Assembly (NCBI GenBank): GCA_934635545.1
Contig: CAKTZN010000058.1
Span: forward strand, 1-10,503
Reading direction: 5' to 3'
DNA length: 10,503 bases
From: an uncultured Oscillospiraceae bacterium
Lineage (GTDB): Bacteria > Bacillota > Clostridia > Oscillospirales > Oscillospiraceae
Part shown: positions 1 through 5,459 of the stretch, in pieces
Layout of the letters: every line of letters begins with the position of its first letter
Numbering within the stretch: position 1 is the first letter of the stretch
Program-made: the position numbers and the translations under genes
The notes under the pieces: generated by a model
What the model saw: only the letters and a program-made list of their open reading frames with translations
Databases searched by the model: none
What the model was told of the DNA's origin: nothing

Positions 1-18
1 GGGAATTGCTTGAAAGAA

Positions 19-41
19 CTGCCAAGCACGGCAGCTTTTTT
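19..41 (+). terminator. Short hairpin with T-run, module copy 1
   Basis: CTGCC (19-23) pairs with GGCAG (30-34) around a 6-nt loop, and six T residues follow at 36-41. This has the form of a weak intrinsic terminator and may end a gene lying left of the window, possibly a feo gene given what follows. The 5-bp stem is short, so it may be an attenuator rather than a full stop. Confidence 0.5.
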
Positions 42-52
42 AAGGCCTGACG

Positions 53-68
53 GTTAGCTGGTGCTAAC
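53..68. promoter_or_regulatory. Palindromic operator candidate 1 (GTTAGC-N4-GCTAAC)
   Basis: This is a perfect 6-bp inverted repeat with a 4-bp spacer. The second copy at 128-143 keeps the GTTAG/CTAAC arms. Half-sites of the form TTAG/CTAA recall binding sites of DtxR/IdeR-type metal-dependent repressors, which would fit the iron-related genes downstream. The regulator is not encoded here, so this assignment is inference. Confidence 0.45.
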
Positions 69-77
69 TATTGCGAG

Positions 78-126
78 GTACTGTTTTCGGAGACTGCCCC
101 ACACGGCAGCTTTTTTAAAACAGTAC
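78..126 (+). terminator. Nested hairpin enclosing a terminator-like core
   Basis: A perfect 10-bp outer stem, GTACTGTTTT (78-87) with AAAACAGTAC (117-126), encloses the inner CTGCC (94-98)/GGCAG (105-109) hairpin and its T-run (111-116). The T-run is thus inside a larger fold, and the A-rich 3' arm directly follows it. The inner hairpin with its T-run could terminate before the outer stem is completed. If polymerase passes, the outer stem can close. Copy 1 of the module lacks the outer stem. An attenuator role is possible but unproven. Confidence 0.45.
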
Positions 127-127
127 G

Positions 128-143
128 GTTAGTCGTTGCTAAC
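128..143. promoter_or_regulatory. Palindromic operator candidate 2 (GTTAG-N6-CTAAC)
   Basis: This is the second copy of the palindrome, with 5-bp arms and a 6-bp spacer, 75 bp from the first and 55 bp upstream of the DUF3793 start codon. Its arms are identical to the outer five bases of copy 1 while the centre has drifted, as expected for a protein-binding site read through its two half-sites. No confident promoter could be placed around it: TTGCTA (136-141) with CATCAT (158-163) is only a weak match. Confidence 0.45.
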
Positions 144-198
144 TGGCGAATAACGGACATCATCCCCCACCATACTAGCAGACGAGAGGAGGCGGCGT

Positions 199-750
199 AT
201 GTCAGAAGAATTGTTGATCAAACAGTGTGCCCCTACACTGGCGGGCATCAAAACGGGCAGTCTGTTCCCCTGCCCCTGCGATGACCGGGCGTCCCTCCTG
301 TCGGACATCCGCCGCCTCAACCGTCTGCTGGTGCCCAAGGGACTGTGCCTGCTGCCCATCCGATACCGCGGCGATCAGGCGCTGCTGTACCTGTACCGCC
401 CCGCCGGGCTGCGGCGTGATCTGGAGAGCGGCCTGGCCCAGGACATCCTGCAAAAGGCGGGCTACCGCTGCGACGGGTGCCAGCGCTGCGTGGCAAAGCT
501 GATCCGCCGCTTCCGCGAGGAGGGCGAGTTCCCCCACGAGGTGGGATTGTTCCTCAGCTATCCCCCGGAGGATGTGCAGGGCTTCATTGAGCACCGCTCC
601 CGCGACTTCAAGTGCGCCGGCCTGTGGAAGGTCTACGGCGACGAGGAGAAGGCCCGCCGCCTGTTCGCCCAGTTCCGCAAGTGCACGGAGATCTACTGTG
701 CCCTGTGGCGCTCCGGCTCCGACATCGGCCAGTTGACCGTGGCCAGCTAA
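199..750 (+). CDS. DUF3793 family protein
   Basis: A 183-residue cytoplasmic protein without signal peptide or membrane segment. It matches the DUF3793 family pattern: an N-terminal C10-A-P-T-L-A-G-I-K-T-G segment, a middle FPHEVGLFLSYPPEDV block (111-126), and a C-terminal KVYGDEE block (144-150) followed by C162 and C167. Ten cysteines are present, including a C91-x2-C94-x2-C97 cluster that could bind metal or an iron-sulfur centre. DUF3793 has no established biochemical role; in Clostridia it is often found beside feoA/feoB and a flavodoxin, as here. Start chosen at ATG 199 because AGAGGAGG lies 6 nt upstream. A role in iron or redox handling is inference from context. The flavodoxin gene follows after 45 nt, probably in the same transcript. 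Confidence 0.85.
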   Translation: MSEELLIKQCAPTLAGIKTGSLFPCPCDDRASLLSDIRRLNRLLVPKGLCLLPIRYRGDQALLYLYRPAGLRRDLESGLAQDILQKAGYRCDGCQRCVAKLIRRFREEGEFPHEVGLFLSYPPEDVQGFIEHRSRDFKCAGLWKVYGDEEKARRLFAQFRKCTEIYCALWRSGSDIGQLTVAS

Positions 751-795
751 AACATGAAAATGAATATTTAGTAATACAAGAAAGGACACAAAAAC

Positions 796-1218
796 ATGAA
801 AAAGACTGCTGTAATTTACTGGAGCGGCACCGGCAACACCGAGGCCATGGCCAACGCTGTGGCCGAGGGCATGAAGGAAGCCGGCGCCGAGGTCACCGTC
901 ATGACCCCCGACCAGGTGGATGCCGGTGCGCTGAACTATTCCGCCATCGCCTTCGGATGCCCCGCCATGGGCAGCGAGGTGCTGGAGGAAGTGGACTTCC
1001 AGCCTATGTTCGACGGCTGCAAGAACCGCCTGGGCGGCACCAGCGTGGCCCTGTTCGGCTCCTACGGCTGGGGCGACGGCGAATGGATGCGCAGCTGGGA
1101 GAAGGACTGCAACGACGCGGGCCTGAACCTGGTGTGCGAAAGCGTCACCTGCTGCGAGGCTCCCGATGACGCGGCCCTGAACGCCTGCCGTGAGCTGGGC
1201 AAGGCCCTGGCCCAGTAA
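796..1218 (+). CDS. Flavodoxin (short-chain, clostridial type)
   Basis: A 140-residue FMN-binding electron carrier, close to the 138-residue length of the Clostridium beijerinckii flavodoxin. The phosphate-binding loop SGTGNT is at 10-15, and the two isoalloxazine-flanking loops are GCPAMGSEVLEE (54-65) and GSYGWGDGEWM (88-98), the latter with the conserved Trp that stacks on the flavin. It should replace ferredoxin as a low-potential one-electron carrier when iron is scarce, which fits its place behind an iron-type leader and DUF3793. An AAAGGA ribosome binding site lies upstream of ATG 796. The gene is followed by an unusual G-poor 3' UTR and a strong terminator. The family call is firm; its partner enzymes are unknown. 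Confidence 0.95.
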   Translation: MKKTAVIYWSGTGNTEAMANAVAEGMKEAGAEVTVMTPDQVDAGALNYSAIAFGCPAMGSEVLEEVDFQPMFDGCKNRLGGTSVALFGSYGWGDGEWMRSWEKDCNDAGLNLVCESVTCCEAPDDAALNACRELGKALAQ

Positions 1219-1428
1219 GGCCAAACGTTACAAAACAATCATTTACTTCCCAAACACACACTCTCTTCACTTACTCACTCACACTCTTTCCCAATAACAC
1301 TCTCATTATTACCCTTTATCCCATTGTATTCACCCTCTTACATAACCCCTTAATTTCATAATCCCTTTATCCTTTTCACAAACGTAATCCCAATCAATTT
1401 ATTCACCTCTCTTCTCTATCATTCTTAC
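1219..1428 (+). other. G-depleted, C/U-rich 3' UTR of the flavodoxin transcript; possible Rho-loading site or sRNA
   Basis: Between 1221 and 1428 (208 nt) only three G residues occur, at 1227, 1326 and 1384; 98 nt (1228-1325) contain none, while about a third of those bases are C. This contrasts sharply with the GC-rich genes on both sides. Without G there is no possible start codon in nearly the whole tract on the + strand, so it is not coding. The RNA would be almost unstructured. It holds the 10-mer CCCTTTATCC twice (1312-1321, 1363-1372), ACACTCT three times (1258, 1281, 1297), and TTCACCTCTCTTCTCT (1402-1417), which resembles the 16S anti-Shine-Dalgarno tail. The C-rich, G-poor bias is the known signature of Rho loading. 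The alternative is a 3'UTR-derived regulatory RNA ending at the next terminator. Confidence 0.6.
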
Positions 1429-1433
1429 GGAGG

Positions 1434-1467
1434 ACAGCCGCCCGCGTCGGAAACGGGCGGCTGTTTT
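1434..1467 (+). terminator. Strong intrinsic terminator of the DUF3793-flavodoxin transcript
   Basis: ACAGCCGCCCG (1434-1444) pairs perfectly with CGGGCGGCTGT (1454-1464) around a 9-nt loop, giving an 11-bp GC-rich stem followed by TTTT. It lies about 215 nt after the flavodoxin stop codon, so the transcript keeps a long 3' UTR that is G-poor up to this hairpin. Confidence 0.9.
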
Positions 1468-1517
1468 CTATCCGCGGACAGCCTGGAAAAATTTATGTGG
1501 CTTTATGGAAAAAGATG

Positions 1518-1547
1518 TGTTATACTGATATGACTGCCAATATGGCA
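1518..1547 (+). promoter_or_regulatory. Extended -10 promoter with adjacent palindrome, upstream of racemase gene
   Basis: TGTTATACT at 1518-1526 fits an extended -10 element (TGn plus TATAAT-like hexamer); no good -35 is visible 16-18 bp upstream. Nine bases downstream is the perfect inverted repeat TGCCA-ATA-TGGCA (1535-1547), which would cover the predicted transcription start and could serve as an operator. The gene start lies 23 bp beyond it. Confidence 0.55.
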
Positions 1548-1570
1548 ATATCGCAAACGAGGTGAAACCC

Positions 1571-2692
1571 ATGAACCGGCAATTCCCCTGTCTGGAGGTG
1601 CATCTGGACAGGCTGTACCATAACGCCCACCAGGTGATCTCCCGCTGCCATGAGCGCGGCATCGCCGTGTGCGGCATCGTCAAGGGCGTGGAGGGCATGC
1701 CCCCTGTGGCCCAGGTCATGCGGCAGGCGGGCGCGTCCCAGATCGGCACCAGCCGCCTGGAGCAGGTGGCCCGCTGCCGCGCCGCAGGCGTGGAGGGTCC
1801 CTTCCTGCTGATCCGCATCCCCGGCCTCTCCGAGCTGGCGGACACCGTGGCACTGTGCGACATGTCCCTGCAAAGCGAGACAGCCACCCTGGACGCCCTG
1901 GAGCAGGAGTGCCTGCGGCAGGGAAAGACCCACAGCGTCATCGTCATGGCCGACCTGGGCGACCTGCGCGAGGGCTTCTGGGAGCCGGACGAGCTGGTGG
2001 CTGCCTGCGTCCATGTGGAGTGGGATCTGCCCCATGTCCACCTGGCGGGCATCGGCGTGAACCTGAGCTGCTACGGCGCCATCCGGCCCACGCCGGAGAA
2101 GATGACGCAGTTGACCGACCTGGCCGGTCGGGTGGAGGACGCCATCGGCCGCAAGCTGGAGATCGTCTCCGGCGGCGCCACCAGCTCCTACACCCTGGTG
2201 CATTGGGACACCATGCCCCAGGGCATCAACCACCTGCGCATCGGCGAGAATATCCTGCTGGGCTACGACCTGCAGAGGCTGTGGCACATCACCGATATGG
2301 ACTATCTCCGCAGCGATACCTTCACCCTGACGGCGGAGGTCATCGAGGTGCGGGAGAAGCCCACCTATCCCCAGGGCGAGTTCTGCATCGACGCCTTCGG
2401 CCGCACGCCGGAGTACGCCGACCACGGCATCCGCCGCCGGGCCCTGCTGGCCCTTGGCCGGGCCGACGTGGGTGAGCTGGAGACTCTGGAGCCCCGCGAG
2501 AGCGGCATTACCGTGGTGGGCGGCAGCTCCGACCACTGCATCCTGGACGTGACCGACTGTCCCCGCCATTTGCAGGTGGGCGACACGGTGTCCTTCTCCC
2601 TGCGGTACAGCCACATGCTGTACCTGTCGGGCCGCTGCGACGTGCACGTCGCGTATACCGATCCACAACATATGATAAAAACGGAGGAATAA
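1571..2692 (+). CDS. Ornithine/alanine racemase family PLP-dependent enzyme
   Basis: A 373-residue fold-type III (alanine racemase-like) enzyme: an N-terminal PLP barrel (about 1-240) followed by a beta domain. The likely Schiff-base lysine is K38 in CGIVKG. The blocks MADLGDLREGFW (126-137), GIGVNLSCYGA (160-170), VSGGATSS (199-206) and INHLRIGENILLG (219-231), and the FGRTPEYADHGIRRRALLALG stretch (276-296), match clostridial ornithine racemase (Orr) and its unassigned relatives. It would interconvert L- and D-forms of an amino acid, but no D-ornithine aminomutase genes are nearby, so the substrate is open. ATG 1571 is chosen because GAGGTGAA (1559-1566) is its ribosome binding site; a GTG start at 1562 would lie inside that site. 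First gene of a three-gene operon. Confidence 0.85.
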   Translation: MNRQFPCLEVHLDRLYHNAHQVISRCHERGIAVCGIVKGVEGMPPVAQVMRQAGASQIGTSRLEQVARCRAAGVEGPFLLIRIPGLSELADTVALCDMSLQSETATLDALEQECLRQGKTHSVIVMADLGDLREGFWEPDELVAACVHVEWDLPHVHLAGIGVNLSCYGAIRPTPEKMTQLTDLAGRVEDAIGRKLEIVSGGATSSYTLVHWDTMPQGINHLRIGENILLGYDLQRLWHITDMDYLRSDTFTLTAEVIEVREKPTYPQGEFCIDAFGRTPEYADHGIRRRALLALGRADVGELETLEPRESGITVVGGSSDHCILDVTDCPRHLQVGDTVSFSLRYSHMLYLSGRCDVHVAYTDPQHMIKTEE

Positions 2693-2697
2693 CCACT

Positions 2698-3117
2698 ATG
2701 GGCGATATCAAGGATTTTGGCGTTTTTCTTTGGAACGCGGTCATCACACTGTTTTCTTTTCTGGCGGTGGCGCCCATCGTGCTGTCGGCGGTGTCCCAGT
2801 TCGGCGTGCAGAAGCGCTTTGCCCAGACCATGATCGACGAGGGCATCATCAGCGCCGAGGAGGTCAAGCTGCTCCAGCCGAAAAAGCAGATCGCCGGTGT
2901 GGTGATCTCCGTCATCGTGGTGGCGGCCCTGGCCTACACCTGCGTGAAGATGCTGCCCTACGGCCCCATCTGCGCCCTGTTCGGCCTGGTGGCCGGTATC
3001 ATGAAGTACCGCAAGGTGCTGCAGTTCAACTCCCTGACGGTGCAGCGCTTCAAGACCACCTATAAGGACAGCTACGACGCGAAAAAGCTGAACGCGTACG
3101 TTGACAAGATGTTCTAG
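2698..3117 (+). CDS. Small multi-pass membrane protein of unknown function
   Basis: A 139-residue protein not recognised as a known family. Hydrophobic stretches at about 10-32, 65-86 and 88-102 predict two or three membrane helices, the last two separated only by a short turn (PYGP, 87-90). Between helices 1 and 2 lies a charged segment (38-63), and the C-terminal tail (103-139) is basic with lysines and tyrosines and probably cytoplasmic. Its ribosome binding site GGAGGA overlaps the end of the racemase gene, and only 5 bp separate the two genes, so translation is probably linked. No catalytic motif or signal-peptidase site was seen. Confidence 0.75.
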   Translation: MGDIKDFGVFLWNAVITLFSFLAVAPIVLSAVSQFGVQKRFAQTMIDEGIISAEEVKLLQPKKQIAGVVISVIVVAALAYTCVKMLPYGPICALFGLVAGIMKYRKVLQFNSLTVQRFKTTYKDSYDAKKLNAYVDKMF

Positions 3118-3158
3118 ACCGGAGCATCATATCTCATAACAGAAAGGCGGCGATATCT

Positions 3159-3641
3159 GTGACGAACCATCCCGAGGCAGGAGAGAAAACCTTCAAAAAA
3201 GGCGAGGTCATTTACCAGCAGGGCGACTATGTGTCGGCCATCTACGATGTGCTCTACGGTCAGGTGGCCCTGTATGTGGACTATCACAAGCCCACCCAGC
3301 GTCTGCTGAACGAGGTGGAGGCCGACGGCTTCTTCGGCATTGTGGGCTTTCTGGAGAGCAGGCCCCAGAACGCCACCGCCGTGGCCCTGGAAAAAACCAC
3401 CTGCACTGTCATCACCCACGAGAATTTCGGCCACTATTTTCAGGAGCGGCCCGCCAAGATCATGAGCATCATGCAGTACATGAGCAAGCGCATGCGGGTG
3501 CTGACCCGCGGCTATCTGGAGGCCAGCCAGGCGCTGGAGGAATACGCCGATGCCGAGCGTCTGCTGCGTGAGCGCAAGGACTGGTACGAGGAGCACAAGG
3601 ATCTGTACCACCGCATCATGGGCATGTTCGGCTTCGATTGA
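3159..3641 (+). CDS. Crp-like cyclic-nucleotide-binding-fold protein without HTH, degenerate ligand site
   Basis: A 160-residue protein with the jelly-roll of the cNMP-binding domain at about 9-90: FKKGEVIYQQGDYVSAIYDVLYGQVALYV is the typical opening (positions 12-40). The phosphate-binding cassette is altered: aligned to E. coli CRP, the cAMP-contacting Glu72 becomes I61 (FFGIVG) and Arg82 becomes N71 (QNATA), so cAMP binding is doubtful. After the domain comes a long helical region (about 94-152) rich in charged residues, with no helix-turn-helix, so it should not bind DNA like Crp/Fnr. GTG 3159 is chosen as start because AAAGGCGG lies 8 nt upstream and no ATG precedes the fold. It may act as a protein-protein sensor module; function unknown. 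It closes the racemase operon and is followed by a strong terminator. Confidence 0.85.
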   Translation: MTNHPEAGEKTFKKGEVIYQQGDYVSAIYDVLYGQVALYVDYHKPTQRLLNEVEADGFFGIVGFLESRPQNATAVALEKTTCTVITHENFGHYFQERPAKIMSIMQYMSKRMRVLTRGYLEASQALEEYADAERLLRERKDWYEEHKDLYHRIMGMFGFD

Positions 3642-3642
3642 G

Positions 3643-3675
3643 AAGAAAAGCACTCCGGAGGAGTGCTTTTCTTTC
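3643..3675 (+). terminator. Intrinsic terminator after the racemase operon
   Basis: A 14-bp perfect stem (3643-3656 with 3660-3673) with loop GGA, an A-rich 5' flank and a T-rich 3' arm ending in TTTTCTTT. It begins right after the stop codon at 3639-3641. Confidence 0.95.
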
Positions 3676-3677
3676 GT

Positions 3678-3706
3678 TTGACAATCCCCATACAGGCTGA
3701 TACAAT
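3678..3706 (+). promoter_or_regulatory. Sigma-A-type promoter of the aconitase X operon
   Basis: TTGACA (3678-3683), a 17-bp spacer and TACAAT (3701-3706) form a near-consensus housekeeping promoter. It lies immediately downstream of the preceding terminator and about 30 bp upstream of the start codon. Expected transcription start is near 3713. No palindrome overlaps it, so strong constitutive use is likely. Confidence 0.9.
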
Positions 3707-3736
3707 GGTAATATCAAACAAAAAGGAAGTGATCCC

Positions 3737-5017
3737 ATGATCCTGACTCCCCAGCAGCAGGCGCTGCTTGACGGCGAAAAGGGCGAGGTCATGGCCAAGG
3801 TGGTCAAAACCCTGGTCATGTACGGCGACGCCTTCGGCGCGGAGCGGATGGTGCCCGTCACCAGCCAATACGGCCACACGGTCATCAGCTTCGGTCTGGA
3901 CGTGATGAAGCCGGTGTACGACCTGTACGACCAGTTGATCGCCGCCGGATTGACCGACGGCCAGCGCTTCACCGCCGATCCCCGCCCGCTGGACGAAAAC
4001 GTCCCCTCCGGCCTTCTGGAGGATGTGGTGTTCAAGAAGATCATGTATACCCAGCAGGCGCGGTACGAGCAGCAGCTCCAGAAGCTGGGCATCGTCAGCG
4101 ACGACGCCTATACCTGCACCTGCTATATGGACGAGGTGGGCAACGTCCCCAGGAGGGGCGACGTGCTGACCTGGGCGGAATCCTCCGCCGTGGTATACGC
4201 CAACTCCGTGCTGGGCGCACGGTGCAACCGCAACTCCGGCATTCTGGAGCTGATGGGCAGCATCGCGGGCTTTGTGCCGGAGTTCGGCCTGCTGACCGAC
4301 GCGGGCCGCAAGGCCACCTGGGTGGTAGAGGTGCGCTGCACCGCCTGTCCCGAGCCCCAGCTACTGGGCAGCGCCATCGGCATGAAGGTCATGGAGGAGG
4401 TGCCCTACATCAAGGGCATGAACACCTGGCTGGGCACCGAGCTGGACGACGGCGCGAAAACGTATCTGAAGGACTTCGGCGCGGCCACCGCCTCCAACGG
4501 CGCGGTGGGCCTGTACCACATCGCCGGGCTGACCCCGGAGGCAAAGGAGCAGGGCGAGAGCCTGATCGCGGAGAACGCCAGGGTCTACGTCATCGACGAC
4601 GCGGAGCTCCAGCGGGTGAAGGACAGCTATCCCGTCATGTGGAAGAATCCCCACGCCAAGCCGGAGCTGTGCTTCGTGGGCTGCCCCCACATGTCCCTGA
4701 AGCAGCTTCACGACTGGACCGACGCGGTGGAGCGGAACCTGCGGCTGAACGGCCTTGACAAGGTGGCCGTTCCCACGGTGTTCACCGCCGCCCCCGCCGT
4801 CATCAAGGCGTTCAACGAGGACACCGTCTACGCGGCGCGGCTGCACAACATGGGCGTGGTGGTCAGCTATATCTGCCCGCTGATGTACATGAACAATCCG
4901 CTGTGCAAGAAGAAGGCGGTCATCACCTCCTCCAACAAGCTGCGCACCTATACCAGCGCCCGGTACTATACCGAGCGGGAGATCCTGGACATCATCACCG
5001 GAAGGGAGGCCGACTGA
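3737..5017 (+). CDS. Aconitase X (AcnX) large/catalytic subunit, DUF521
   Basis: A 426-residue protein of the aconitase X family, in the two-gene form where the swivel domain is a separate subunit. The hallmark ESSAVVYANSVLGARCNRNS is at 148-167. C127/C129 (YTCTCY), C316 (FVGCPH) and C380 (YICPL) are candidates for the iron-sulfur ligands of the family. Characterised bacterial AcnX enzymes dehydrate cis-3-hydroxy-L-proline, and archaeal ones dehydrate phosphomevalonate. No proline-catabolic or mevalonate genes are visible here, so the substrate is not settled; cis-3-hydroxyproline is the better guess for a gut-type anaerobe. AAGGAAGTG serves as ribosome binding site. The small subunit gene starts 1 nt after the stop, implying coupled translation. 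Confidence 0.92.
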   Translation: MILTPQQQALLDGEKGEVMAKVVKTLVMYGDAFGAERMVPVTSQYGHTVISFGLDVMKPVYDLYDQLIAAGLTDGQRFTADPRPLDENVPSGLLEDVVFKKIMYTQQARYEQQLQKLGIVSDDAYTCTCYMDEVGNVPRRGDVLTWAESSAVVYANSVLGARCNRNSGILELMGSIAGFVPEFGLLTDAGRKATWVVEVRCTACPEPQLLGSAIGMKVMEEVPYIKGMNTWLGTELDDGAKTYLKDFGAATASNGAVGLYHIAGLTPEAKEQGESLIAENARVYVIDDAELQRVKDSYPVMWKNPHAKPELCFVGCPHMSLKQLHDWTDAVERNLRLNGLDKVAVPTVFTAAPAVIKAFNEDTVYAARLHNMGVVVSYICPLMYMNNPLCKKKAVITSSNKLRTYTSARYYTEREILDIITGREAD

Positions 5018-5018
5018 T

Positions 5019-5459
5019 ATGAAGGAATTCAAGGGCCGCGTCGTGGTGCCCGGCACCTGCCGGGCGGAAGCGCTGGTGAGCCATGGCGGCTTCAACACCC
5101 TGGCCAGCTATCAGATGGCGCTGATGTTCGGCGACAAGAAGGTAAAGTGCGGCGACCAGAACAACGCCGACCTCTATAAGAAGCCCATGCTGGGCAAGGC
5201 CCTGTGCCTGCCCATGACCATCGGCTCCACCACCGGCGGCATGGTGCTGTTCACCGCCTGCGCACTGGGCAAGCAGCCCGCCTGTATGCTGTTCTCCATG
5301 CCCATCGACTCGCTGGCCGCCAGCGGCGCGATTTTGGGCGACGTGTGGACCGACGGCAAGATGCCTGTGGTGGACAGTCTGGGCGAGGAATTTCTGGAAT
5401 ACGTCAAGACCGGCATGCAGGTGACGGTGGGCGAAGAAGGACTGGTGACGGTGGAATGA
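5019..5459 (+). CDS. Aconitase X small (swivel) subunit, DUF126
   Basis: A 146-residue protein matching the DUF126 swivelling domain that completes the aconitase X active site. The N-terminal GRVVVPGTCRAEALVSHGGFN (6-26) and the GSTTGG loop (69-74) with the expected conserved serine S70 are diagnostic; family members usually have a GSCSGS-like loop, so T71/T72 are a mild variation. Start ATG 5019 lies one base after the large-subunit stop, with GGAAGGGAGG as ribosome binding site inside the preceding gene. The product should form a heterodimer or higher oligomer with the large subunit in the cytoplasm. The gene ends in an ATGA overlap with the Cys-rich protein gene. Confidence 0.92.
   Translation: MKEFKGRVVVPGTCRAEALVSHGGFNTLASYQMALMFGDKKVKCGDQNNADLYKKPMLGKALCLPMTIGSTTGGMVLFTACALGKQPACMLFSMPIDSLAASGAILGDVWTDGKMPVVDSLGEEFLEYVKTGMQVTVGEEGLVTVE

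Larger units (their letters stand above)
19..145 (+). repeat. Tandem 75-bp-spaced hairpin plus palindrome leader module
   Basis: Two diverged copies of one module lie at 19-70 and 94-145, exactly 75 bp apart, matching at about 40 of 52 positions. Each contains in order a CTGCC/GGCAG hairpin with a 6-nt loop, the shared run GGCAGCTTTTTTAA, and a GTTAG-N6-CTAAC palindrome. The most conserved parts are the stem, the T-run and the palindrome arms; the loops and the segment between T-run and palindrome differ. This pattern suggests selection on both the RNA hairpin and the DNA palindrome. The module sits just upstream of the DUF3793-flavodoxin pair. The function is inferred, not known. Confidence 0.75.

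Noticed and set aside
19..145. Leader as a NiCo/Fe(II) (czcD-type) riboswitch or a CRISPR fragment
   Set aside because: No four-way junction or conserved core of the metal riboswitch could be drawn, and two diverged palindrome modules without spacers do not make a CRISPR array.
202..1224. Long minus-strand open frame (340 codons) across DUF3793 and flavodoxin
   Set aside because: It is a shadow of GC-rich codon usage opposite two clearly recognised genes; its translation is low-complexity Ala/Gly/Val/His with no domain.
1228..1425. G-poor tract as a sequencing artefact or simple repeat
   Set aside because: The sequence is not a short-period repeat and is bounded by a normal gene end and a perfect terminator; composition alone is skewed.
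1562..1570. GTG start for the racemase
   Set aside because: The GTG is part of the GAGGTGAA ribosome binding site of ATG 1571.
1520..2671. 383-codon minus-strand frame opposite the racemase
   Set aside because: Composition typical of an antisense shadow; the + strand protein has a full PLP-enzyme signature.
5204..5455. Extension of the Cys-rich protein into the aconitase X small subunit
   Set aside because: That region is read in another frame by the DUF126 gene; ATG 5456 in an ATGA overlap gives a domain-only protein.
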